From NCBI GenBank assembly GCA_026214975.1, contig CM047813.1:28342797-28406796 (forward strand): DNA of 64,000 nucleotides, written 5' to 3'. A program made the translations under genes and the position numbers. Position 1 is the stretch's first letter. Each line of letters starts with the position of its first letter. Below are positions 1-12,420 of the stretch, one piece after another. Source of the DNA: Gentiana macrophylla (Eukaryota > Streptophyta > Magnoliopsida > Gentianales > Gentianaceae). The notes below the pieces were generated by a model that ran no database searches, was not told where the DNA came from, and was given only the letters and a program-made list of their open reading frames with translations.

Positions 1-3000
1 AAGCAGGGGTTGACCTCACCTCGGTATATTGTCATTATCGAGATATGATCGTATGAGATCTCACGAATATTGGGGTTATGACTTGACTAAGAATTCTCTC
101 GCCACCACCAAGCCGGGTCGTTTGGATTTTAGAGGCAAGGTTTGACTACTTCATAAGATGAAAATTGTCAAAGAGTTGACTAGTCAAACAACAAGAGTCG
201 TATAAGATACGATTGACAAAGAGTTGTCTACCTATTATGCTATTTTCGGTCCACCAAACAAAAGCGGGGTCGGGGTAGTTTAGTGGGATCTTGTCCACTA
301 AAGAAATTAATAATTCTTGAAAGTCAATTGGAAGTAGTTGACTAGTGGGAGCAAAATCATAAACCAAAAGACCATTTCTTTTGATTTTGCGTATATAAAC
401 AACAACACTCTTTTATCTTTATTTTATGTTGTAGTTTTAGCAAACTTTATATTTATGTTTAATTCTCGATTAGTAAAACCAAACATGACTGTTACCTTTT
501 GAGAATCGTTCTCAAATATGGTTAAGTAGTTTTAATCCTTTTAAAATAAGCAATGACACGAGCAATCCCGTTATTGTAGTTAGAGACAAGGAGACTACAT
601 ATTTGATGGAGTATTCCAAGGCTTTGATTATTAATGAAAGCGGAAGCTCATGATATGATTAAATCATTTGAAATAAGTTTCAACGAATTAGTCATATATT
701 GGATACGATCTAAGATGATCATTCTGTCATACGATGACAATTAATTCAAACGTTGGATAAGAATGACCACGTCTAATTTTGGAAAGGTTGTTTTCAAAAT
801 TGTAAGATTTAAGTATCGACTTAATTCTATCATTGTTAAAGGTTAATTAAATAGTCAATATTTTGAATACGATTCAAAAGGATAAATAAACTATTTAATA
901 ACTTTAGATTTTCTTTATGAAAGGAAATTAAGGACATGGCTCTTGTGATCTTTCTTAAGTCTTATGAAGACTACAATAAGAAACATTTCTCAAGTGCTTA
1001 AAGGATTAAAAGGAAAGTTAGGGCATGTGCTTAAATAGAGAACTTATTGAAGTTTCTACTCTAGGCAAGTGAGTTGAGATAAACCTATCTAAGTTCAGGT
1101 CAACTCTTAGATATATGATATCTTACGAGTGTGATTAAGCTAGAAAGGTTAAATCCAGATATGGAAGGTGAAGCAAACGTTGTGACACTTCCATATTCTG
1201 GATCTAGTAAACTGATAAGGGAACTAAATAAATGTTATTATGTTCCGGTTCTTATAAAGAACATGCTTTCAGTTATTTGTTAGGATTTAGTAGACATATT
1301 CAATTGTAAGGAATAAATGTTATTCCGATAAAGTTGAAAGGTCACTGAATCTAACATACTAGATTGATGTCACTATATAGATGATATAAGTGATGAGATC
1401 TCAACTAAATATTTGTATGGTTATTATCCTTGATTTGTGGTTACTCTAGACATAGTCTCTCCGAAGGGGAAGCGTATAATTAAACGTCATTCGATGATGA
1501 TGAACCATATGATTATGAATCACGTGGGTGATACGTATCTTATCTAAAGATGACTAAAATACCCTTTTATGAAAAAGGTTGTAAAATCTAGAAGAATTGT
1601 CTAAAGCCTAAACATACCGATGTTTGTTGGCTTATGACAATTAATGCCATAAATAATTGTTTGTTAATCTCTATGACTATTTTTAGAAATAGTCAAGTGT
1701 ACTCAGTGAAGTGCATAATTCGGAAAGCCCAAAAAGTTCGAGCCAGTACGAATATGAGATTGATGAGCTACTTAGGAATTAATCTTCAATTGGATTGAAG
1801 TAATTAATACCTGAAGGGTGTTTCAGAAGTCGTCTGAAAGGGAATAAGATTCTCCCTTGAAGGATACTATCTTTGGGATACGCAATTAGATTGTGTTCCC
1901 AAAATGGAAATAACACTTTATATGATAAAGGTGTGACGCAAGCCATGCGATCTATCCCATACCCGTTTCGGGATAGTGCCCTTATGCTTAACCTAGTTCC
2001 AAAGAATAGAGGTTGAATAAATTCCATATTAGATATGGAAGGGGATAATATCGAATCTATCTTAACCGATGATTTGAGGTTGTCATAGGCAAAGTCAGAA
2101 AGGCTTGGAGCCTAGTACGACGTATGCAACTTTGTGGAATATCTTAGCAATTATGCTAGATATTATTTACTTGTCTGCGGAGCAAAATGTTTGTCTCCGA
2201 ACATGCCGCCTTCTAAAGGAAGTGTTTCTTCCAAAAGAAACAAATGGGAGTAAATCGATCTCAAAAGAGTTTGAGAACCACAAAGATATATTCAACCATA
2301 GAACGTGAGCGCACGCCACATAGCGATGAGGTGTAGATCATCGCCAAAGGCACACAAAAGTTCTCGTAAGTCCGTGGATAACCTCAAGCCTGAAAAGGTT
2401 GTTGGTATGTTCATCTTGAAGAATGAATATCTCACGACTTATGAAAGAATGTTTGAAAGGCAAGATTGAGAGATATGGCCAGAGCCATAATATCCGAATT
2501 AGATTCCATCGGTGACAACCAGGTTATGAACCTAGTCCATCTTACCTGCAGGAATGTCCCCGTAAGGCTGAGCCCAGTTCTATTCAGATAATACTTGTTA
2601 GAACTTCGTATCATGACTATATGATAGTATTGAAGGCGTTGGGCAAAAAGCTCGATGTTCATAGACGATGACATGATATGTAAGCCCATGAGATCCATTT
2701 ATGGACTCAAACAAGTTTCTCTAGACAATTTCTTTGTTTGATAATCAAAGGAGTTTGATTTAGTCAAAATAAGGATATGCCCAATGTGCAAGAAGGATAG
2801 TGGGAGTGTGTTACGATTTTCGAGTAAGGTATTGGATATCTCTCTCAGAATTGTCACCCCATGTCACGATCAATTAATGTTTGGTAGTTCAAGGTCTTTG
2901 TGAAAGCACTTGGATTAGCGAGTTCTTACATTAGAAATAAGAATCTATAGCGATGGATTTAATCATTTGTTAGATTATTGTTTACCTATATAGATGTGAT

Positions 3001-3733
3001 GCTAAAAGAAGTTTAGCATAGATCGCAAGATCTATCTCGTGTTAGGACATTGGTCCTAAAGATAAGGTGAAAGATGATGCTTATGAAAGGTTTCCTTTGC
3101 TATCATGATAGAAACCATCATAAAGATGATGCCGGATGTTCATAGTCCATGAATAGTCATGAGCAAGTATGAAAGTAAATCTGGTGAATGTCGAGAATAT
3201 CCTTAAACAAGTTAAGGAAAGGTTCCTAGTTTATTGAAACTTGGAATTAAATAAACGTAGATATACAGACGTATATCCTGAGTCTTATGAAGGCGAGTGG
3301 GAGCTACAGTCTGGGTTTGCAGTCACTTCGATTAAGTGATACAGTGAGCTGGAAATGTTCTAGCCTATGGGTCACTGTAAACTCTACAACTAGGCCAAAA
3401 CACAGTAGTGCCTTGGAGGCGCAGCGGGAGCAGTACATGGATCTAGGAGGTTCATTCCTGAACCTTATGTGGTTCTTCCACCTTTTCTATATAGCTGATA
3501 TAGTAAGTGGATTCATTGCTTGGAGCAAGGACCAGGGTCTCGTCAGAGATTCGTGTGTGTGTTGAGGCAGTTCCTTTGACTTGGTCAATTGGAACATGAT
3601 ATGGAGATAGTCTGAGTCCCCATGGATAGCGATCCGTTTAAGGCTAGAGCTGGTTGCGAGTATTGCATAAGCTTCTTGTGTTTCAACTTGGTCTTGTGTG
3701 TGCGAGTGATTGGTTTTAGGCCAAGTGGGAGAT
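1..3733 (+). pseudogene. Decayed Ty1/copia polyprotein, 3' part
   Basis: No long reading frame survives, but short stretches in shifting frames match the Copia pol order. At about 2693-2715 the sequence reads SIYGLKQ, the conserved reverse-transcriptase block, followed by scrambled RT sequence. At 3340-3565 the RNase H end is clear: SWKCSS, then a degraded form of the STTEAEY block, then FIPE and an AQAKEP-like stretch. The frame is broken by many stops and indels. A polypurine tract (AAGTGGGAGAT, about 3723-3733) abuts the LTR at 3734, which fixes the orientation. Gag and the 5' LTR must lie left of the window or are too decayed to see. I see no host gene here. Confidence 0.75.
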
Positions 3734-5718
3734 TGTTGGAATAGTGTCCTAAACCCAATCGGGTTGGACCGGATCCGACCGGGTCGGATCATTTCTACTA
3801 TTTCTTTATGTTTATACATATATTAAATGGCTTTTCTGTTGTCATATATATGTTCTTTTAAGGAACCAATTATGAATTGTTATATGATAACGTCCTTAGT
3901 ATTAAACTGTGATAGAGAAACCATGATAGGCGATTATGGTTGATGAGATCTCTAATCACTTTAATGAGTTTGATACTTAAATGTCTCTAGGCTGACGTAC
4001 TATCAAACAGGGCATTGATAGTATAAACAGACTAGCACGTATTAGATGTCTTCTGTCTTTAAGGGCAGGGATAGATCTCGTCTATCGAAGTGTAGAGACA
4101 CTTGGGTATGCGTGGACGTGTATTAGAGAATGCGTTACGTTAGACTGACCCACTTACACAGATAAGTGTCACACTATGTGGCGGTTGTGTAATTATCCTG
4201 AGGACCGGAGTCTTCATGGCATCACGGTGTGGATTGTCATGCTTTGACACTATTGAGGTTTCCCCTAGCCATGGGGCGATCATGCGGTAGTGATTGGGTG
4301 TGCGTGATAAGCATCGCGGAGTATACATGATTGGTCGTCCGGGAATCGCGTACCTATCGGTAGGGTAAATATCCGAAAGGGCCTCTTATAAGGAATGTCT
4401 TGTTCTCGTGAATCTTTGCAAAGTGGGAGTAAACGTGTTACTTGAGAGAACTTGATATCCAGTTTATAAGATACGGTTGTTAATGTTTGACACTCGATGT
4501 ACGACCGTAAGGATATTGTTACAAATGATAGGATTGTAAGTTACACGGTAAATCGCTTTCACATGAAAGGTAGTAGTCATTGCATTTGACTCTTCCGATG
4601 ATTGGGAGTCACGGTGTGTTGCTAGACGCTATCCTGTGATCGTTAGGCATGAAGGCATTTTAAGTAATTTGCACTTTGTGTCTACGGCCAACATATTCGA
4701 AGCCTATCGGGTCACACACATATGAACATCGTGCGGATTAAAATGTGGTTATAGATGATAGCCAAATAAGGAAAGTTTATCTCGAGACTATAAGGGTTAT
4801 AGTGGTAAATTAATATGGTGGTATTTATTTATTATGAATAAATAAAATACAAGATATTATTTATATACAAATTATATTAATTAAAGAATTTTCCATAAGT
4901 CGTTTTATGGTAAGTTTGGGCGCCATTATGTAAGTGTGTATGACACACTTGGATTATCTGAATTTAATTAATTGTATTACCATATATTAATATTAGATAT
5001 TAATATTTATAAATATATATATATATATACACGTTGGTGCATATATGATGTGCATGTGCATATATTGTTTCCAAAATATATATTTATATAGATTTATGTT
5101 TGTAATATATATAAGTGATATATATACACACATGTAAATTGATTTATGGTAATAAGATAAATATAGTCAATATAAGATATTGACAAAATATTGATTCATT
5201 TAATATAAGATATTAAATTAAATGAGATAAATCAATCACATTAATTATGTTTCCTTATTTTATTGGAAAGAGATTTTCTTCTCCTCCTCTCCAAGTTATA
5301 GGCCACGCCCATCCCCTATTTAAGTGAGGATTGCCAAGCTCTTTTATACACCATTCTTCCAAGAGCAATTGTTCTTGTGAAAAATTGCAAGAACTCATAG
5401 TTCTTGTGTAAGAAAGAGGGCTTCCTATAGTGAGTTTGTGAGGAAGAAAAGGTCCGGTCTAAAGAATTGGAACTTTTCAAGTAGCAATCCATGGTGGGAT
5501 TCCGGCGGTTGTTCGTGTGGATGGCGGTAGAGGCCGAACACTTGGGCGGCTTCATGTTTGAACTACTCTCCTTAGACGGTCAAAGCGTCGATCTTTTAGA
5601 TCAACCAAGGTAACCGCCGTCTTTAGTTTATTCGTTTATTGCTTAAACGAAGTCGATCTTGGGAAAAAGGAAATCAAATTTTTGAATTCCGCTGCGTTCC
5701 CGCGTTGATTTCCTAACA
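3734..5718 (+). repeat. 3' LTR of the Copia element
   Basis: The LTR begins TGTTGGAATAGTGTCC directly after the polypurine tract and ends CCTAACA, giving TG...CA ends and about 1,985 bp. It is AT-rich from 4.8 to 5.27 kb. A TATTTAAG at about 5317-5324 is a plausible TATA element with the R region downstream. The matching 5' LTR is outside the window, so age and target duplication cannot be judged. Small frames inside it, such as the antisense one at 5316-5555, have no recognisable content. Confidence 0.75.
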
Positions 5719-6970
5719 CCTAACACGGTCTACGTACAATGAAACGCTCAACAAAGTCAATATTAACCTCACACACGAAACCGAATCTAAACAACTCAGT
5801 CGGTTTTACAGGGTGATCCTAGAACCCTGGTTCCCGTATCCTCTCGCAAAATTCAATATATATTACGATTATCAAATGGCTAATTAAACAAACGTGATTA
5901 AATATAAGTTCTAGAACTACGGTAACATCGAGAGTCAACAATCAAAATATCAAGAACGCCTCAACCAACAAACTAGGGTTCGATTTTGAAGATTATCACA
6001 TAACTCGACTATCGGGAGATTAGCTACTCATTACAACTACAAAAACACGAGATTTCATCATAGAATTAATACACACAAGCATAAGAAAGGTAAAAGTCAT
6101 ACCTATCTAGAGAAAACCGGAAGAAATTTCGAATCCAAGAAAACCAACTTCATATATATAAAATCCGTAATGATCCAAGCGTTTATTACATATTGTCAAA
6201 TTAAGCTAAGAATTTAATCTATTGGTGAAAAGAGCAAAAATGTGAAGTTGCAGGGTTTGTTTCGTTTAAAGAGATGATTGGAGGTGATAAGAATGATAAT
6301 TATCCCTGAAAACGCATTTCATAGTGGCTGGGTCAAGTTGACCTTCGCACCGTAAGCGGCTGCCTGTGAAAGGATAGACATCCGCCTACCAATTGGGCCA
6401 ATTTGGGAGAGTCTCTGCATCAGATAGGCGGTTGCATGTCTTTTATAGGCGGCTGCCTATCAAGTTTTCCATCAAAATTGGACTTTTTCACCATTCCGAA
6501 TCTCCGAAACGCATTTTCCGAGTATCTCGTACACCTAATTCCTGAAAAATACCAAAAACAACAACACACATAACCCCTATGGGATACTAGCTAGGGTGAC
6601 CGAGAGAATAATAAATACACCGAAAAAGACTGAGAATCCCGGATTATATGTCCGGATCTTGTAAACATCAAAACGGTGCAATATGTGACAAAACCAAGCC
6701 AAAAATGTCCGGAATTAAGTAAAACGAGTCGAAACGGGGTATATAACACGCAGGAAAACAGAACCCTCATAACATATTACAATCATCGTATCGTGGCGTT
6801 TTTTTCTCTTCTGTAATAGAACAAAAAGAAAATATTGTACTTTATACTTTATTTTTGTATTGGAATAATGTTTTTAGTAGTAACAGGGCATGAATGTGAA
6901 AGTATGAAATACAATTAATTGTTTCTCCTTGTTTGTATTTATCTGAAGAGTGATTAATTCAAATCACAAT
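5719..6970. other. Non-coding stretch with a four-fold AGGCGG motif
   Basis: No gene is visible. Its style (ordered, moderately GC-rich, without coding potential) suggests an old LTR or untranslated retroelement sequence, read better on the - strand, but I cannot name the family. Between 6350 and 6475 the motif AGGCGGCTGCCTATC occurs four times in altered form: at about 6352, inverted near 6384, at 6424 and at 6449. Confidence 0.35.
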
Positions 6971-7041
6971 AATCTTTCAGTCAAGTTTGGGACTTGCACT
7001 TATCTTTAAATTTAATAAAATTATGTAACCTATCTTGTATC

Positions 7042-7110
7042 CAGGGGCGTACCTAGGCATGGGCCAACGGGGCCACGGCCCAGGGTCCTCCTTAAAAGTG
7101 GTATTTTTAG
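7042..7110. repeat. hAT-like terminal sequence, relic
   Basis: Starts CAGGGGCGTACCTAGGCATG and runs on with GGCCACGGCCCAGGG. Ends of this form are typical of plant hAT elements and their MITEs. I could not find the opposite end, so this is a broken copy or a chance match. Confidence 0.3.
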
Positions 7111-7278
7111 GGCCCTTTTTAATATATTTTTAGTGTATTCTAGATATGTTTTAATTTAAATTAAATTAAAAACACTTAGTAATACTCAAATCAATACACA
7201 TATTTAATAAAAAATGTTTAATCAACTTATATACCCTTTCGTACCCATGTAAACATAGTTTAGCTTAAAAATAAGGGA

Positions 7279-8614
7279 CATTTATTCACACCACAGCTGA
7301 TCTACCACTGCACCTCTCTACTTATTACACCACACCAAAACGCAAAAATCTACTTTTGTACCACATTCAATTTCAAACATTTTGCATTCCTTAACTACAC
7401 CACATTTTCTACCTTTACAGCAAATTTTTATACTACTTCCACACCAATAATTTTTTATTACATATTGGTCCCTAAATTAAATGTAATTTACATCCTACAA
7501 CCCCATCTTCTTCATCCTAAATCATCTTATTAATCACCCACAATTCATCATATTCATCACAAATCCTTTACAAATTCTTCACAAATTCATTATCTTCATC
7601 ACAAATCTTTTAATCTTCACAAATCCATTATCTTCAACATCTTTTTTCTTCACAATTTTAATCACATTCATAATCTTCATTTTTTTCCTTCACCATCTTC
7701 ATCATCTCCATCATCATTTTTTTCTTCATAATCCTCCTCCTCATCATCTACATCAAATCCCACCAACATAAACGAAAAAAAGCCTCTTTGGATGTTGTAA
7801 ACCAAGATATGGATTGATCAAACAATGGAATCAAAAACCCCCAATTTGAGAAATTGGGATTTCATGCAAATTGAATTAGAATGTAAATCTGAAATCAATG
7901 CACTTTTGTATATTCTTTTCTTGTAATAGAAATGTAAAAATATTTTAATATACATGAAATTAGTGTATTACAAATTTATTTTGGTTTGGTGAAGGAATGT
8001 TGCAAAAGTTCAAATTTTTTTATTTGAAAATGGGTTTTGGTTTGAAGACGCAGATGAAGAACATAGAAAAAATGGGTTTGGTGATAAGAAAATTGATTTG
8101 GGTTTGAAGATGAAGAGGATGAAGAAGATGAAGAAAAATGAATTTGGTGATAGGAAAATTGATTTGAGTTTGAAGATGAAGATGAAGAAGACATAAAAAT
8201 GAGTTTGGTCATAGGAAATTGATTTGGGTTTGAAGATGAAAAAGATGAAGAAATTGAGTTTGGTGATAGGAAAATTGATTTGAGTTTGAAGATTAAGATG
8301 AAGATGAAAAGATGAGAAGATAGAAAAAGGAGTTCGGTGATAGGAAAATTAATCTGGGTTTGAAGATGAAGAAGAAAAGATGAAGATGTTTTTTTTTTTT
8401 TTGTAAATTATAAATGTTTGGTAGAAAATATGATATTATAAAATTTTGACGGTAGTGAAAAATGTTTGGCAATAGTCTTTTTTTTTTTTTTTTGTAGACA
8501 AAATGTGGTTTAGACGTAGATTTTGAAATAACATGTGTGGTGCAACAAATAGATATCATATTTTTTTCATTTAGGTGTGGTGCAGTTGTAGATTTTGTGT
8601 GTTGCGAATAAATG
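7279..8614. mobile_element. Fold-back element with pyrimidine/purine arms
   Basis: The left end CATTTATTCACACCACA and the right end (inverted, near 8598-8614) match imperfectly for about 35 bp, and the CACCACA/TGTGGTG words continue inward. The left arm (7500-7740) is rich in TTCATC/CATCTTC and the right arm (8035-8390) in GAAGATGAAG, so the whole could form one long imperfect hairpin. There is no transposase. The antisense frames at 7976-8212 and 8293-8559 only translate the repeats into poly-serine or low-complexity peptides and are not genes. The termini are somewhat decayed. Confidence 0.5.
8028..8390. repeat. GA-rich tandem repeat, ~57-74-bp unit
   Basis: Five to six imperfect units, each starting AAAATTGATTTGGGTTTGAAG and followed by a variable run of GATGAAGA. 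Unit starts are near 8028, 8088, 8155, 8214, 8271 and 8345. The length variation lies in the GATGAAGA runs. It forms the purine arm of the surrounding fold-back element. Confidence 0.7.
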
Positions 8615-8730
8615 CTTCAAAAAATAACTGCTACATCGTAATTTTTTACACGGTCCAGAGCCTTAAAACAAAATTTTGGCTAAGTGCCCTCAATTACGGG
8701 AAGCTCTTCCCTAGTATCTCCACATGCACC

Positions 8731-8815
8731 GAAGTGATCGGTGGGTTGATCAGGGCCACACAGTTTACATCTAACATCTAAACTGTGTGGTTCTGATCAA
8801 CCCACCGGTCACTTC
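8731..8815. repeat. Near-perfect 37-bp-arm hairpin
   Basis: The left arm 8731-8767 and right arm 8779-8815 are complementary at 34 of 37 positions, with an 11-bp loop. The same short direct repeat, CCCTCAATTACGGG, lies about 45 bp to the left (from 8688) and about 35 bp to the right (from 8851). It could be a tiny palindromic MITE, or a source of a hairpin RNA if transcribed. Confidence 0.7.
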
Positions 8816-10060
8816 ACTCTAAAATCCCTCAAAACACAAAATGTTTCCCTCAATTACGGGCACCTCTGCTTGTATCATATTTTGCAACTGTTACTTTTTT
8901 CGTTAACTTGACGGAAATTAGACGGAACTGACCACCACTCTCCTGCAAGTTTAAAGACAAGTGACATTAATTATTTATGACATACTCCCAAATGTTCTTC
9001 AACAATATTCTGCTAGTTTTATATATGATAGGAATATTCAATGTGTATTTAGAAAAATTGTGTAGTAATAAACTTTCTGCTTAATACACATCAGTTACAT
9101 TACATAGATATTCAATGCATTTATAAAAAAAACATTATGTTTCCTCTAACTATTAAAAGATCTATTAATAGAAAAAAAAAAACTTGAAGATCAATCAAAT
9201 TACAAACAACAAACAAAAAAAAAAAAAAAAAGAATTTGTTGTTTGTCTACAGAAAAAATAGGCATCGTAAAGAAACTTTCTGCTTCCCCTATCTATTAAA
9301 AATAGGCAACTATTAATACACACAAAAAAAAAAGGCCTTGAAGGTCAATCAAATTACCAAATTAAAAAAGTTTAATAAATAAAATGTTGTTTTGTCTACA
9401 GAAAAAATGCGTTCATGTGAAATTAAATTAAATTTGTTTTAAAGGTCAATCAAATGGTATCACCATTATTAGGAAAAAAAAATCCTTCAATTTTGCTATA
9501 GAAATCAATCAAATGGTATAACCACTAAATTAAAGGCCTATATAGCAAGAGGAAACAACAAAATCAAACAAAAATAGCTATTTACTCACCGTAAATAGGT
9601 TGTTCTGCTCCCAATATTCGAAGTGTCATCTTGAGCACGACACTCACCGGCACCGACAGATATTACACTCACCGGTGCAGACAGAAACTCCTCACGATTA
9701 AAGTGTATTGGTCTTCTGTCTAAGATAGGTTTTTGTTTCTCGTATTTGGGAATGACAAAGGGGGGTGGGAATGACAACAATTTGGAAAAATGCAGTGAAA
9801 ATGGAAAACGCGTATAGCATTGAGAAATTAGAAAAAATGTTGTGTTAAAAATGGTTTAAAAGCCTTGCAAAAAAGTTTAAAAAATAAAAATGTTGTGTCA
9901 AATAATGTGGCGTTATATTTGTAGTCGAGTGATGGTCATTTCCGTCCAACATAACGGAAAACGTGAAAAGGGTTTTGCAAAATATGATACAAAATAGGTG
10001 ACAAAATTGCCAAATTAAAAAAAATAAAAAAAAAAAAAAAAGCAAGTCCCAAACTTGACT

Positions 10061-10200
10061 GAAAGATGAGGATGATTTGAGCTAATAACTCTTTTTTGAA
10101 TAGACAGATATCTTATCATGTTTTGTGCTTGAAAGACGAGGATGATTTGCGCTAATCGCTCTTTATTTGAATAGGCAAATATCTTATCATGTTTTGTGCT
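10061..10200. repeat. 70-bp tandem duplication at a transposon end
   Basis: GAAAGATGAGGATGATTTG at 10061 recurs at 10131 as GAAAGACGAGGATGATTTG, and the units agree to the shared TTATCATGTTTTGTGCTT. The duplication includes the outer part of the right inverted repeat of the 6972-10067 segment. Confidence 0.75.
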
Positions 10201-10309
10201 TTAAGTATGCAATATGAAGTGTAAGTCATAAGGATGGAATCCACTACATCCTAAAAAATGTGGAGTAGAAAAATGGTAGCTGGGAATGTAAGTCACAAGG
10301 ATGAACTCC

Positions 10310-10490
10310 ACTTCTTCCTTGGATATGTGCAAGCCTTGTGGATATTTTTTTTTTTTTTTGGAGTGCATGGCTCGTGGATTTTTCATGAATATGTATGCAA
10401 GTCTCGTGGATTTTTCATGGATATGTACAAGCCTCGTGTATAATTAGTCGATATGTGAAAGCCTCATGGATTTTTCGTGGAGTAGAAAGA
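10310..10490. repeat. Imperfect tandem repeat of ~45-50 bp
   Basis: Four degenerate units built on ATGTACAAGCCTCGTGGATT with a T-run. Related words (GTGGAGTAGAAAGATGG, ACTCC...TTCCTTG) continue to about 10640. No coding content. Confidence 0.5.
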
Positions 10491-11039
10491 TGGTTTCTTG
10501 CATTGGTTGATTGAGCACACATTTGATGTGATCAAAGGACTGATAGTCAGGAGTGTAAATCACAACTCGCAAGGATAACTCCTTCCTTGAAAAATGGAGT
10601 AGATAGATGATTCCTTCAGTTGTTAATTCTAGCACTGATTGATTGCGCACACCTTTGATATGATTAAATAATAACGATTAATGGTGGGTTAATGGTAGTT
10701 CTAGTATAATTTTCTACTACATTTTCCTTTTTTGAGGGTTCTTTTTTTTTTTTTTGGGAGGGTATTCAAACTCTTAATCTATATGGGAAAAAAACACAAT
10801 GCATCAATACTCCATTAGAGCACTTTCAATTAATAATGTAAATGTTTAAAATACTACACTTTGAGTTTACCATCCAAGATGAAATGCATTAAATTCTCTA
10901 TTTTTTAGAACCTAGATGAATGTAGTATATATAAAGGAATAGTTGGACAGTATGTATGAATGCGCTAGATGTAAAGAAAATTTTACAAATGCCAAATGAT
11001 GGGCGAGACCCTGCTTGGGTTGTACGCTGAGATGAACTT

Positions 11040-11362
11040 ATGCTCATAGTTTTGTCTGATGAGTGTCACGTGTACAGTGATCGATCTCAACTATGTCAGC
11101 GTCACTTAGCCTACATCCAAATGATAGTACCATTCATTGTGACAGTAAGAGTGTAATACAATTGATCGAGGATCATATGTATAATGAAAGGATAAAGCAT
11201 ATTGATATGAGATATTACTTCATTCGAGAGACTATAGCCGAGAGGAATGTATATGTTCATAAAATCAGTTACTAAAGACAGTCATACAAATATGTTTACG
11301 AAGTCTCTTAACGTTGTAAAGTTCAAACAATTCTTAGACTTGATTGACGTTCTAAGATATTT
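11040..11362 (+). pseudogene. Copia RNase H / pol C-terminus relic
   Basis: The frame from 11093 contains IHCDSKSVIQLIEDHMYNER, then KHIDMRYYFIRE, then a KIS block. One extra T near 11272 shifts the frame, after which KDSHTNMFTKSL and KFKQFLDLIDV follow. These are the last conserved blocks of Copia pol (the DNQSAI..., KHID... and ADMLTK...KHCLDL positions). The element is a different lineage from the one at 1-5718, judging from this C-terminus. Its LTRs were not recognised. Confidence 0.8.
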
Positions 11363-11499
11363 GGGAAGCTTGTGAAGAAAGAGTAATAGCATTACTCCTT
11401 TTCAATATGGGTCAATTGCCCCAATGTACATACTGGGGGTTATGTGGATGAGTCAATTTTTTCCCACACCGGCAATGTGTTTAAGTAGCCAAATTCTTG

Positions 11500-11790
11500 A
11501 CTTTGAATATTGGTCGGGTTTGATGCTCGACTATGTATGAGTTTGGAAAATTTCAATGAGTTCGATTTCGTTATTACTAACAAATATGGTCGAGAATCAA
11601 CCAAATCCTTCTCAACACGTATATTCCGAAATCATATATTTCAATTATGGATAATGTGTCGTTTATATTTTGTTTTTCAAACTTTAGTCGAGAATGAAAC
11701 AAATGTAAAAAAAAAAAAAAAAGACGAAATTGGAAAAAAAAATGCATGTGGTAAGATAAAAATTTGTGTGAAAAGATATTAAAATTAATT
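11500..11790 (-). repeat. Copy of the repeat family also at 59.3 kb
   Basis: Read on the - strand, this segment translates in part like the + strand of 59328-59640: both share SHKFLSYH, FFFQFR and HSR...KF. The two are therefore diverged copies of one non-coding repeat in opposite orientation. Its right end TTTGTGTGAAAAGATA (about 11763) matches the inner end of the 59-kb element's terminal inverted repeat. Confidence 0.6.
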
Positions 11791-12385
11791 ATAGTGTCAA
11801 TAGAATTCAACTTTTTTTTTTTTTTTTTTGTTTTTGACTTGTGGGCTTCACGAGTGTTTTCTTTGTATTCTCCAATATAGTAATGTTGTTTTATTTTTAT
11901 TTATATTTTTTTTTGTGTCTGTTAATGTAGATTATATTAACCGAACCATGTAAATTAAATGTGATGTTAAATCTTTTCCTTCTATTATATAAATTTGTTA
12001 TTGCCGTTAGTGGTTTTTGTTTTCCTGACATGTTATAATGAATATCACAATTACAATGCATCATAAAGCATCACTGAGACATCACAAAACACAATGAATA
12101 AAAAAAATTATCTTGGGGTATCCAAAAGCATCACATTTACTATGTCTCACATTGCCTTGCAATAATTATTGTGAAAATTTTAGTAGTATTATTTTATTTT
12201 GAGATAGAGATAGTAGCTATATTTTAATATTGCCCATTCCTTACACATATTCAGAGGCCAAGTGCTAACAATAATTGAACCCCATTTGTCCATTTTTAAT
12301 ACGTACCGGGTTCGCCTCAAAATATAAATTATCCTATGAGTATTTACTAATGTCTAAAATACCCGTTGATTATCATTATATAATA

Positions 12386-12420
12386 CTCCTTCCGTTTTTA
12401 TATATATGTCATAGAGAGAA
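12386..12420. repeat. Possible Stowaway end, single
   Basis: TA followed by CTCCTTCCGTTTTTATATAT resembles Stowaway termini (CTCCCTCCGT...). The partner end was not found, and 12420-12790 is simple AT-rich sequence. Confidence 0.3.

Larger units (their letters stand above)
6972..10067. mobile_element. 3.1-kb segment bounded by 26-bp perfect inverted repeats
   Basis: The 26 bp at 6972-6997 are found in exact inverted form at 10042-10067, and weaker similarity continues outward for about 35 bp (CAAATCA, then AGAGT). This looks like the long terminal inverted repeat of a non-autonomous DNA transposon. There is no transposase frame inside. The interior holds a hAT-like end (7042), a fold-back element (7279-8614), a 37-bp-arm hairpin (8731-8815) and AT-rich sequence. 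From 9150 to 9540 the phrase GGTCAATCAAAT recurs four times in altered form. No clean target duplication was found, so the exact ends are uncertain. Confidence 0.45.

Noticed and set aside
7976..8559. Antisense frames rich in serine and phenylalanine
   Set aside because: They are translations of the GAAGATGAA and poly-A repeats; no domain, no start context.
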